Positions 1 through 6,139 of a DNA stretch of 12,987 nucleotides are shown piece after piece; position 1 is the stretch's first letter, and every line of letters starts with the position of its first letter. Position numbers and translations under genes: made by a program. Location: positions 1 through 12,987 of the forward strand of contig JAHHTX010000059.1 in the NCBI GenBank assembly GCA_020024255.1, given 5' to 3'. The notes below the pieces were generated by a model. That model had not been told where the DNA came from and made no database searches. It saw only the letters and a program-made list of their open reading frames with translations. Source of the stretch: Anaerotignum sp. GTDB lineage: Bacteria > Bacillota > Clostridia > Lachnospirales > Anaerotignaceae.

Positions 1-221
1 CGGAAGGGCTTGGGAAACGAAGGGTTTCCCAAATGGAATCCGCAATGGGAATTCATTTCCCATGAGGAAAAGCAGAAGTTTCAAGGCTTTTTTGCCATTG
101 GAACTTCTGCTTTATTCTTCTGTCTGCTGGTCAAAGCCTTGAATGAAGTGAGGCTTTGACCAAGGGGGCGACTTTGTCGACACCCTCAGCAGAGGATTTA
201 TTTCCCTCTGCTCTTTTATGT
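1..221. repeat. Hairpin-dense non-coding region downstream of murC
   Basis: Successive inverted repeats fill this stretch: 10-18 with 24-32 (9 bp, loop 5), 45-51 with 57-63 (7 bp, loop 5), 69-82 with 100-113 (14 bp with one G-T pair), 128-139 with 151-162 (12 bp, loop 11) and 188-195 with 205-212 (8 bp, loop 9). A small CGAC-TTT-GTCG stem sits at 169-179. No ORF here has a plausible start and ribosome binding site, although plus frame 1 stays open from the window edge to a stop at 157-159. The density of perfect stems suggests an intergenic repeat element or stacked terminators. Whether it recurs elsewhere in the genome cannot be seen here. Confidence 0.55.
69..113. terminator. Probable terminator hairpin downstream of murC
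   Basis: A 14-bp stem (69-82 with 100-113, one G-T pair) extends inward with GGC/GCC at 85-87 and 94-96. On the minus strand the stem ends in TTTT followed by CCTC, a short U-tract that fits termination of murC transcripts. It lies about 110 bases past the murC stop, beyond two other hairpins, so one of those could terminate first. On the plus strand the tail is TTTATTCTTC, so the element may work both ways. Confidence 0.45.
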
Positions 222-1601
222 TTATTCGCTTTCCAAAAAGGCTTCGCCAATTTTGAATACATCACCTGCACCTACTGTAATAAGCAGGTCACCTGCTTGG
301 CAATGTTCTTGCAGGTAATGCAATATGGCTGTAAAATCCCCTACATATTTTGCGGATTTTCCTGTTTTGGCAATGCGTTCTGCCAGTTGTTTTGCAGAAA
401 CAAGTCCTGTATCCTGCTCTCTTGCAGCAAAAATATCTGCAACAATGACTTCATCAGCATCTTTGAAAGACTCTCCGAACTCATCAAAAAGAAAATGGGT
501 GCGAGAATAGGTGTGAGGTTGGAAAATACACCAAGTCTTGTTGTGCTTGACATTCTGTGCGGCTGCAAGCATGGCTTTGATTTCTGTGGGATGGTGGGCA
601 TAATCGTCTACAACAGTAATGCCGTTCTTTTTTCCTTTGATTTGGAAACGTCTTTCTGTTCCGGTATAGTGTGCAAGACCTTTTGCGCAGTCTTGGGGAG
701 AAACACCAAGGGCATAGGCAGATGCAATGGCTGCCAGTGCGTTGGTAATATTGTGCTCTCCGGGCAGATGTAAATGAATAACACCAAGGTCGTCTCCTTT
801 ATGGCAAACAGTAAAGCTGTTTTTGCCATCTGCTTCATGAATGATGTTTTTTGCTGTCCAGTCGGCTGTTTCTGTCAAGCCAAAAGTTTCCACATGGCAG
901 GTTAACCCTTCTGTCAGTTCGGAAAGATTGTCTATGCCGTCATAAATGACCACAAGTCCTTCATCTGGTACACGTTTTGCAAAGGCATGGAAGGAATGAC
1001 GAATATTTTCCAAGTTTTTGAAATAATCCAAATGGTCGCTTTCTACATTCAAAATTACGGCAACGTGTGGAGTAAACTGTAAAAAGCTGTCGAAATACTC
1101 ACAGGCTTCTGCCACAAAGAAAGGAGAATGACCGATTTTCAAGTTACTGCCAATGGTTGGCAAAATGCCGCCCACAGTAATGGTTGGGTCTTTTTTTGCT
1201 GCAAGGAGGATTTCCGAAACCATAGAGGTGGTAGTGGTTTTTCCATGGGTGCCGGCTACGGCTACCGCATAGGGATATTCTGCCATAATCGCACCAAGAA
1301 GATGGGCTCTGTCCATAAGAGGAATCTGTTTTTCTTTTGCCGCTTTCCATTCGGGATTGTCTTCATGAATGGCTGCGGTATATACAATCGTTGTAATGTC
1401 ATCTGTGATATTTTCTTTGTTGTGTCCAAAATTTACGGGAATCCCAAGGCTTTGCAGATGCTGCGTGACTGCACTTTCCTTTACGTCTGTGCCTGCAACA
1501 CGAATCCCTCTGTCATGAAGAATCTCTGCAAGTCCTGACATACTGATACCCCCGATACCAATAAAATATATATATGGTTTCTGCTGTTCTGTTTTTGTCA
1601 T
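222..1601 (-). CDS. murC: UDP-N-acetylmuramate--L-alanine ligase
   Basis: MurC is the cytoplasmic ATP-dependent Mur ligase that adds L-alanine to UDP-MurNAc, the first amino acid of the peptidoglycan stem peptide. The 459-aa length is normal for the family. Visible signatures in order are the N-terminal UDP-binding loop GIGGISMSGLA (15-25), the ATP P-loop GTHGKTTTTS (117-126), EACEYFDSF (165-173), NVESDHLDY (185-193) with its metal- and ATP-contacting acidic residues, HNITNALAA (283-291), RRFQ (317-320), DDYAHHPTE (332-340), FQPHTYSRT (360-368) and GAGD (444-447). The start is ATG at 1601 with a modest GGGG Shine-Dalgarno about 9 nt upstream. It appears monocistronic here, with its own promoter at 1683-1711, divergent from the SUKH gene. 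No key residue is missing. Confidence 0.97.
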   Translation of the reverse strand: MTKTEQQKPYIYFIGIGGISMSGLAEILHDRGIRVAGTDVKESAVTQHLQSLGIPVNFGHNKENITDDITTIVYTAAIHEDNPEWKAAKEKQIPLMDRAHLLGAIMAEYPYAVAVAGTHGKTTTTSMVSEILLAAKKDPTITVGGILPTIGSNLKIGHSPFFVAEACEYFDSFLQFTPHVAVILNVESDHLDYFKNLENIRHSFHAFAKRVPDEGLVVIYDGIDNLSELTEGLTCHVETFGLTETADWTAKNIIHEADGKNSFTVCHKGDDLGVIHLHLPGEHNITNALAAIASAYALGVSPQDCAKGLAHYTGTERRFQIKGKKNGITVVDDYAHHPTEIKAMLAAAQNVKHNKTWCIFQPHTYSRTHFLFDEFGESFKDADEVIVADIFAAREQDTGLVSAKQLAERIAKTGKSAKYVGDFTAILHYLQEHCQAGDLLITVGAGDVFKIGEAFLESE

Positions 1602-1682
1602 AATCTATCGCCCCATTGTCCATATTTTTAAAGTCCGAAAATTTTCTGTATTGCCAAACTCTTTTTTTTCTCATTATTTATC

Positions 1683-1711
1683 ATTATAGTATACACAAGA
1701 AGGAATGGCAA
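1683..1711 (-). promoter_or_regulatory. Sigma-A-type promoter for murC
   Basis: On the minus strand, TTGCCA (1706-1711) and TATAAT (1683-1688) are separated by exactly 17 bp, a near-consensus housekeeping promoter. Transcription would start near 1676, giving a leader of about 75 nt before the murC ATG. I saw no riboswitch-like structure in the leader. Confidence 0.75.
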
Positions 1712-1782
1712 TTTTTTTCTTTTTGTTTCTATATTTTATACGGTTTTTACATGAAATAAACCATAAATTAAAAGAAAAGAGA

Positions 1783-1811
1783 TTGCTATTGCAGGGGATG
1801 TATGCTATTTT
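1783..1811 (+). promoter_or_regulatory. Promoter for the SUKH/membrane-protein pair
   Basis: TTGCTA (1783-1788) and TATTTT (1806-1811) are spaced by 17 bp, with an extended -10 TG at 1803-1804. The expected start is near 1818, about 32 nt upstream of the ATG at 1850. It is divergent from the murC promoter; the two -35 boxes are about 70 bp apart. Confidence 0.65.
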
Positions 1812-1849
1812 AGAGATAAATACAAGCATAAAAGAAAGGTGGGGAAAAT

Positions 1850-2551
1850 ATGGGGAATTGCACAGTAAAAACATTTACAGAAAAACTGGATTTGCTTTTG
1901 GAATTGTTTATGTGTGAGGATATGCGTGTGCCGGAAAAGGAAATTGAAAAGGCAGAAGAACGGCTGCATATACATTTTCCCAAAGCGTTGAAGGAATTTT
2001 ATCTGCGTGTGGGTAAAGGAGGCAATTTGCTGGAAAGCCAGAATACTATTTTTACCCCGAAAGAACTGCTGAATTATACCGCAGAAGACGAAGATGCCGA
2101 GGAAAACGAAGACCTGACAGAAGAAGAACTTTTGGCAAAAGGCGGAGATTTGGTACTGGCAGAAGAAAATCAGGCTGTATGGTTCTGCCGCTTGGACAGC
2201 AAAACCCAAAAAACTTATCTGGACTGGGGTGAAGGTGAACGGGTAGACTGGGAAATGTCTTTGGAAGATACATTGCTTTTTCTTCTGACATTGAATATGA
2301 CCACCAGTGATGCTCTCTGTGGTGCTGCATGGGAACCGCAGGATACGGATATGCAGCTAGATGAAGTAAAGAAAATCATTGCAGACAATTTTCTGCTTTT
2401 GGTAGAAGGGGAGCATATGGTTTTTGTGGATGTGGAGCAGAAGGTTTTGGGCTGCCAAATGGATGAGCAGATGATTGCAGTAGCCACATTGGATGAGGAT
2501 GTGCTGGAAGAATGGGAAGAACAGACAGGTATTGCACTTAGTTGGTGGTAA
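1850..2551 (+). CDS. SMI1/KNR4 (SUKH) family protein
   Basis: This is a soluble, strongly acidic 233-aa protein with no signal peptide or membrane segment. The N-terminal half has the SUKH signature: IEKAEERLHIHFPKALKEF (32-50) followed by YLRVGKGG (51-58), and later GGDLVLAEENQAVWFCRLD (98-116), which fits the family's strand-rich core. Residues 77-95 form an acidic Glu/Asp insert, and the last ~60 residues are less typical. SUKH proteins are known as immunity proteins of bacterial polymorphic toxins and as general protein-binding modules, but no toxin gene lies nearby, so immunity is only a possibility. The Shine-Dalgarno AAGGTGG sits 7 nt before the ATG. The stop is 25 nt from the next gene, so the two are probably co-transcribed from the promoter at 1783-1811. 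Confidence 0.75.
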   Translation: MGNCTVKTFTEKLDLLLELFMCEDMRVPEKEIEKAEERLHIHFPKALKEFYLRVGKGGNLLESQNTIFTPKELLNYTAEDEDAEENEDLTEEELLAKGGDLVLAEENQAVWFCRLDSKTQKTYLDWGEGERVDWEMSLEDTLLFLLTLNMTTSDALCGAAWEPQDTDMQLDEVKKIIADNFLLLVEGEHMVFVDVEQKVLGCQMDEQMIAVATLDEDVLEEWEEQTGIALSWW

Positions 2552-2561
2552 TGGAATAAAC

Positions 2562-2567
2562 AGGAGG
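2562..2567 (+). promoter_or_regulatory. Ribosome binding site that sets the 2577 start
   Basis: A perfect AGGAGG lies 9 nt before the ATG at 2577. It shows that the frame's earlier ATG at 2493, inside the preceding SUKH gene, is not the start. Confidence 0.8.
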
Positions 2568-2576
2568 CTGGCTGCC

Positions 2577-3338
2577 ATGACGACAGAAGAGCGTTATGAA
2601 AAGTATCGGCAAAGGTGTATGGCATATGTGAAAAAGCTGATTTCCCGTCAGACAAAAATAATGCTAGTTCCGGCATATCTCATTTTTTACTGCCTCATTA
2701 CCCTTTGGAGAATCTGCATGGGAACCGCAGATATAGATTTTCTGGTTATCGTCAGCTTTGCCTTTACTGCGATTATCTCTGTAATTTTCTTTCGGGATAC
2801 CCAAGAAATGGTGAAGTCGATCATGTATTTTTCCAAAGGCTGGCACATAAAAGCCACTACAGGCAGACTTGCTGCAAAACGAAGGAAAACAATTTATGCT
2901 GTTGATATTACAGCGGAAACAGAAAAGTATGCAGGGAAAAAGACAAAAAAGAAACGGGAAAAACAGAAAAAACAGATAAATACCCAAAAAAAGCCAAATC
3001 TTAAATTTACTAATGAATTTGAAATTCGTGCCGAAAACCATGAAGAAGTTTTTCGGGAAGGGGAAGAAATTACTGTATGGTATACAGATGATGTTGCCAT
3101 CAATACACCGTATCTCACGAATTATGATAAATCTGGCATGGTTATCCTCCATCCTGCATATGGGATATATGCTTATGCGGAAGATGGTACAACGGCTGAA
3201 TTGATGCAGCGTATTGCTGAAGGTGGACAGACCATGCTCTCAAAAAAAGAAATCCTGTTTCGTATTTATTGGCATACGCTGTTTTTGCTGATTTGTTCTG
3301 TCTTTATTTTTGCCTGTATACTTCGTTTGATGAAATAA
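2577..3338 (+). CDS. Membrane protein with basic linker, unknown function
   Basis: I do not recognise this 253-aa protein by name. With the start at 2577 it has two closely spaced N-terminal hydrophobic segments (about 28-47 and 53-72), then a soluble part of about 150 residues, then a C-terminal hydrophobic segment (about 228-249). The soluble part begins with a TGRLAAKRRKTIYAV stretch and contains a very basic Lys/Arg run (about 118-139). It ends in a beta-rich section with GEEITVWYTDD (162-172). The order GRL then later GEEITVWY recalls DUF3592-type membrane-anchored beta domains, but that is a weak resemblance. It follows the SUKH gene by 25 nt on the same strand with its own AGGAGG, which suggests an operon. 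A membrane partner or target for the SUKH protein is possible, not shown. Confidence 0.8.
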   Translation: MTTEERYEKYRQRCMAYVKKLISRQTKIMLVPAYLIFYCLITLWRICMGTADIDFLVIVSFAFTAIISVIFFRDTQEMVKSIMYFSKGWHIKATTGRLAAKRRKTIYAVDITAETEKYAGKKTKKKREKQKKQINTQKKPNLKFTNEFEIRAENHEEVFREGEEITVWYTDDVAINTPYLTNYDKSGMVILHPAYGIYAYAEDGTTAELMQRIAEGGQTMLSKKEILFRIYWHTLFLLICSVFIFACILRLMK

Positions 3339-3413
3339 AGAGAATTAAAGATTTTTTTTGAAAAAAACCATGTTAAAGGAAAGGTTTTACAGGTTTCTTT
3401 CATATATTTCCTG

Positions 3414-3422
3414 TGCTATAAT
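3414..3422 (+). promoter_or_regulatory. Extended -10 promoter for glgCD
   Basis: TGCTATAAT combines a perfect TATAAT (3417-3422) with the extended -10 TG (3414-3415). The -35 position (3394-3399, TTTCTT) is poor, so recognition would rely on the extended -10 or on an activator. Transcription is expected to start near 3429, leaving a leader of about 50 nt. No strong terminator separates it from the preceding gene: there is only a 6-bp stem (3364-3369 with 3383-3388). Confidence 0.65.
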
Positions 3423-3427
3423 AAAAA

Positions 3428-3445
3428 TATACAGGTGTCTGTATA
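3428..3445 (+). promoter_or_regulatory. Inverted repeat at the glgC transcription start
   Basis: TATACAG (3428-3434) and CTGTATA (3439-3445) form a perfect 7-bp dyad with a GTGT centre. It begins 5 bp after the -10 box, at about +1. This is the expected position for a repressor operator; alternatively it is a small hairpin at the 5' end of the mRNA. No regulator is identified. Confidence 0.4.
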
Positions 3446-3479
3446 AAACCATAAGCAAAATGAATAAGGGGTTGGTAAT

Positions 3480-4751
3480 ATGCGTAAAAAAGAGATGATT
3501 GCGATGCTTTTGGCAGGCGGACAAGGCAGCCGTCTTGGTGTACTCACCAGAAAAGTGGCAAAGCCTGCCGTAACTTATGGCGGACGCTATCGTATTATTG
3601 ATTTTCCGCTGAGTAACTGTATCAATTCCGGTGTAGATACTGTGGGTGTTTTGACCCAGTATCAGCCGTTGCGACTGAACCAGCATATCGGTATCGGGAT
3701 TCCCTGGGATTTGGATAAGAAAAACGGCGGTGTAACGATTTTGGCACCTCATGTCAAAAAAGGCGATGCCGGCGACTGGTTTATGGGTACAGCAAATGCC
3801 ATTTATCAGAATATCGACTTTATTGACAGCAATGATCCGGAATACGTCTTAATTCTTTCCGGTGACCATATCTACAAAATGGATTACTCCAAAATGCTTC
3901 GACATCATAAGGAAAAGAATGCGGCGGCAACGATTGCCGTATTGGAAGTGCCAATGGAAGAAGCCGGTCGCTTTGGCATTATGAATACAGAAGAAGACGA
4001 CAGGATTTACCAATTTGAGGAAAAACCGAAAAATCCCAAAAGCAATCTGGCTTCTATGGGAATCTATATTTTCACATGGAGCCGCCTGCGAGAAGCTCTT
4101 TTGGAAGACAACGAAGTTCATGTGGACAGCGATTTTGGAAAACATATCATTCCCAAAATGCTGGAGGAAGGACAGACTTTATACGCTTACCGCTTTAAAG
4201 GCTATTGGAAAGATGTAGGAACCATTGAATCTTACTGGGAATCCAATATGGAACTGATCAAAGCATTGCCAGAGTTTAATCTCTATGAGGATTTTTGGAA
4301 AATCTATACCAACAATGACCATCAGCCACCTCAGTATACTGCACCTGGCGCAGTGGTGAAGGAGTCCCTTATTTCTGACGGCAGTGAAATTTATGGCGAG
4401 GTGCATCATTCTATTTTAGGACCGCAGGTCGTGGTGGAAAAGGGCGCAGTGGTGCGGGATTCCATTATTATGGGCGGTACAGTTGTTGGTGCGGAAAGTG
4501 TCATTGACCGCTGTATTATAGATGAGGATTGTTGTATCGGCAAGCGTATACATATGGGGATAGGAGAAAATATCCCCAATGAAACCAAACCGAATATTTA
4601 TGATTCCGGCATTACGGTTTTAGGTGTAAAGACCACTGTTCCTGACGATATTACCATAGGAAAAAACTGTGTCATTTATGGCACAACAAAACCGGAGGAC
4701 TATGAAAATCAGAAATTGGAAAGTGGAAAAACGGTAATTCGGGAGGGATGA
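3480..4751 (+). CDS. glgC: Glucose-1-phosphate adenylyltransferase, catalytic subunit
   Basis: GlgC makes ADP-glucose and pyrophosphate from ATP and glucose-1-phosphate, the committed step of bacterial glycogen synthesis. The 423-aa protein has the nucleotidyltransferase domain first: LAGGQGSRLG (11-20), KPAVTYGGRYRIIDF (28-42), GDWFMGTANAIYQN (98-111), SGDHIYKMDY (127-136), FEEKP (179-183) and GYWKDVGTIESYW (241-253). A left-handed beta-helix follows from about 290. By alignment with E. coli GlgC, the catalytic and ATP residues R32, K42 and D142 correspond to R18, K28 and D129. The glucose-1-phosphate lysine K195 corresponds to K182 and the effector lysine K39 to K25, so this subunit looks fully active. 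The Shine-Dalgarno AAGGGG lies 8 nt before the ATG. glgD follows with almost no gap. No glgA, glgB or glgP is in the window. Confidence 0.96.
   Translation: MRKKEMIAMLLAGGQGSRLGVLTRKVAKPAVTYGGRYRIIDFPLSNCINSGVDTVGVLTQYQPLRLNQHIGIGIPWDLDKKNGGVTILAPHVKKGDAGDWFMGTANAIYQNIDFIDSNDPEYVLILSGDHIYKMDYSKMLRHHKEKNAAATIAVLEVPMEEAGRFGIMNTEEDDRIYQFEEKPKNPKSNLASMGIYIFTWSRLREALLEDNEVHVDSDFGKHIIPKMLEEGQTLYAYRFKGYWKDVGTIESYWESNMELIKALPEFNLYEDFWKIYTNNDHQPPQYTAPGAVVKESLISDGSEIYGEVHHSILGPQVVVEKGAVVRDSIIMGGTVVGAESVIDRCIIDEDCCIGKRIHMGIGENIPNETKPNIYDSGITVLGVKTTVPDDITIGKNCVIYGTTKPEDYENQKLESGKTVIREG
4741..4747 (+). promoter_or_regulatory. Ribosome binding site that sets the glgD start
   Basis: GGGAGGG ends directly before the ATG at 4748, which is too close for initiation there, but stands 6 nt before the in-frame ATG at 4754. 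The 4754 start is therefore preferred. The site lies inside the last codons of glgC, suggesting translational coupling. Confidence 0.7.
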
Positions 4752-4753
4752 AA

Positions 4754-5872
4754 ATGAAAGCAATTGGCATTATTCTGGCAGGTGGCAACAACGATGGGCG
4801 TTTAGGTGTTCTTACAAGTCATCGTGCTTCGGCGGCACTTCCCATAGGGAGCTGTTATCGTGCCATAGACTTTACACTGAGTAATATGTCAAGCAGTGGC
4901 ATCGGCAAAGCAGCAGTTTTGACGCAGTATAATTCCCGTTCCCTGCGTGACCATCTGATGTCTTCAAAATGGTGGGATTTTGGCAGAAAGCAGGGGGGAT
5001 TGTTTGTCTTTACGCCTTATACCAGCAGTGATGGTGGGGACTGGTTTCGTGGTACAGCAGATTCTATATATCAAAATATGACATATCTCCTAAAAAGCAA
5101 TGAAGAATATGTAGTCATTACTTCGGGAGATTCCATTTATAAAATGGATTATCGTCAGGTGTTACAGCATCATGTGGAAAAAGGGGCAGATATTACTGTT
5201 GTTTATCAACGATTGGAACACAAGGATTTGTCCTACTATGGCATTATGGAAATGGACGAAAATCAGCGTTTATTGCGGTTTGAGGAAAAACCGCAGGTGG
5301 CACAGACCAATACGGCGTCTTTGGGGATTTATGTCATTTCCAGAAAACTCCTTATTGAGCTTTTGCAGACTATCGTTCCGCAGGGTGGTTATAGTCTGGT
5401 AAAGGATATTATCATTCGCTTTTTGCATGATTTGAAAATTTATGGATACGAATTTAATGGCTATTGGAGCAGCATTTCCACTGGTATTGCTGACTACTTT
5501 GCAACAAATATGGATTTTCTGAAAAAAGAAGTAAGGGATATTTTCGTTAATGATTATCCCTACATCGAAACAAAACCGAAAGATGAACCGCCGGCAAAAT
5601 ATAATGCAGGGGCGGAAGTCAGCGACTGCATTGTGGGTAATGGAACCATATTCAATGGCAAAGCAGAACATAGTGTAATATTCAGAAAGGTGTATACAGG
5701 GGAGGATTCTGTGGTACGCAATGCCATATTGATGGAGGGCGTTACCATAGGCAAAGGCTGTGTGATAGAAAATGCCATACTGGATAAAGATGTATATATT
5801 TCCGATGGACAACAAGTCATCGGAAAATCACAGCAGGAACCTGTGATTCTGAAAAAAGGCACACGGTTGTAG
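4754..5872 (+). CDS. glgD: ADP-glucose pyrophosphorylase regulatory-type subunit
   Basis: GlgD is the Firmicute paralogue of GlgC that assembles with it and modulates its activity. From the ATG at 4754 it has 372 aa, shorter than GlgC. Shared features are LAGG (8-11), GDWFRGTADSIYQN (95-108), SGDSIYKMDY (124-133), FEEKP (176-180), GYWSSI (236-241) and a shortened C-terminal beta-helix (from about 285). The ATP region is degenerate: GlgC's KPAV reads SAAL (26-29), so the lysine matching E. coli K42 is a serine. The histidine of GDH is also a serine (127). D126 and K179 are kept. This pattern fits a weakly active or inactive modulatory subunit. An ATG at 4748 would overlap the glgC stop (ATGA), but the ribosome binding site favours 4754. 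Confidence 0.93.
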   Translation: MKAIGIILAGGNNDGRLGVLTSHRASAALPIGSCYRAIDFTLSNMSSSGIGKAAVLTQYNSRSLRDHLMSSKWWDFGRKQGGLFVFTPYTSSDGGDWFRGTADSIYQNMTYLLKSNEEYVVITSGDSIYKMDYRQVLQHHVEKGADITVVYQRLEHKDLSYYGIMEMDENQRLLRFEEKPQVAQTNTASLGIYVISRKLLIELLQTIVPQGGYSLVKDIIIRFLHDLKIYGYEFNGYWSSISTGIADYFATNMDFLKKEVRDIFVNDYPYIETKPKDEPPAKYNAGAEVSDCIVGNGTIFNGKAEHSVIFRKVYTGEDSVVRNAILMEGVTIGKGCVIENAILDKDVYISDGQQVIGKSQQEPVILKKGTRL

Positions 5873-6088
5873 AAATAAGTATTTTTGTTGTCAGGTGAAG
5901 GGGAGTTATGAAAAAAATAGAAAGTTATCCAAACGAACATAGCTGAGAAATGATATGATATTGGCAGAATTATTTTATATGTGTATGGACATATCCATTT
6001 TGATGTAGCCCAAGAGAGTAGGACATTTTAAGTCAGTGAAGCGGCTACAGGGCATATGTACAGATGATTTACATAAACAGGCAAATCA
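5873..6088. other. Intergenic stretch after glgD, no clear gene
   Basis: The stretch between glgD and the terminator holds no long ORF. It contains a 12-codon frame with a strong ribosome binding site (5908-5946), a possible promoter TTGGCA (5961-5966), 17 bp, TATGGA (5984-5989), and a 7-bp long-range pairing TGTAGCC (6004-6010) with GGCTACA (6043-6049). It could be degraded coding DNA or a leader for a short RNA ending at the 6089-6124 terminator. Confidence 0.4.
5908..5946 (+). CDS. Possible 12-codon leader peptide or gene remnant
   Basis: ATG at 5908 opens a frame for MKKIESYPNEHS, ending in TGA at 5946. The Shine-Dalgarno AAGGGGAG (5898-5905) is as good as those of the real genes, only 2 nt from the ATG at its end, with the GGGG core about 4-5 nt away. 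It lies 35 nt past the glgD stop. It may be the start of a gene that has been deleted, a microprotein or chance. Confidence 0.2.
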   Translation: MKKIESYPNEHS

Positions 6089-6124
6089 AAAAGCAGTAAA
6101 CCTTGAAAAAGGTTTACTGCTTTT
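6089..6124. terminator. Strong bidirectional terminator between glgD and the SUKH-like gene
   Basis: A perfect 16-bp stem (6089-6104 with 6109-6124) closes on a 4-nt GAAA loop. The plus-strand tail is TTTTCTGTTTTC and the minus-strand tail is TTTTTGATTT, so it can stop both glgCD transcription and the convergent gene ending at 6140. Confidence 0.9.
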
Positions 6125-6139
6125 CTGTTTTCATTCTGA

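Noticed and set aside
1..159. Plus frame 1 open from the window edge, possible C-terminus of a membrane protein
   Set aside because: It spans several perfect hairpins, frame 2 is also open for 46 codons, and the product matches nothing I recognise; kept only as a note in the repeat entry.
156..773. 205-codon plus-strand frame across the murC end
   Set aside because: It is antisense to murC, rich in Cys and Phe, has no ribosome binding site and begins in the hairpin region.
3364..3388. Terminator after the membrane protein gene
   Set aside because: The stem is only 6 bp with a 13-nt loop and no following T-run; the T-run at 3351-3359 lies before it.
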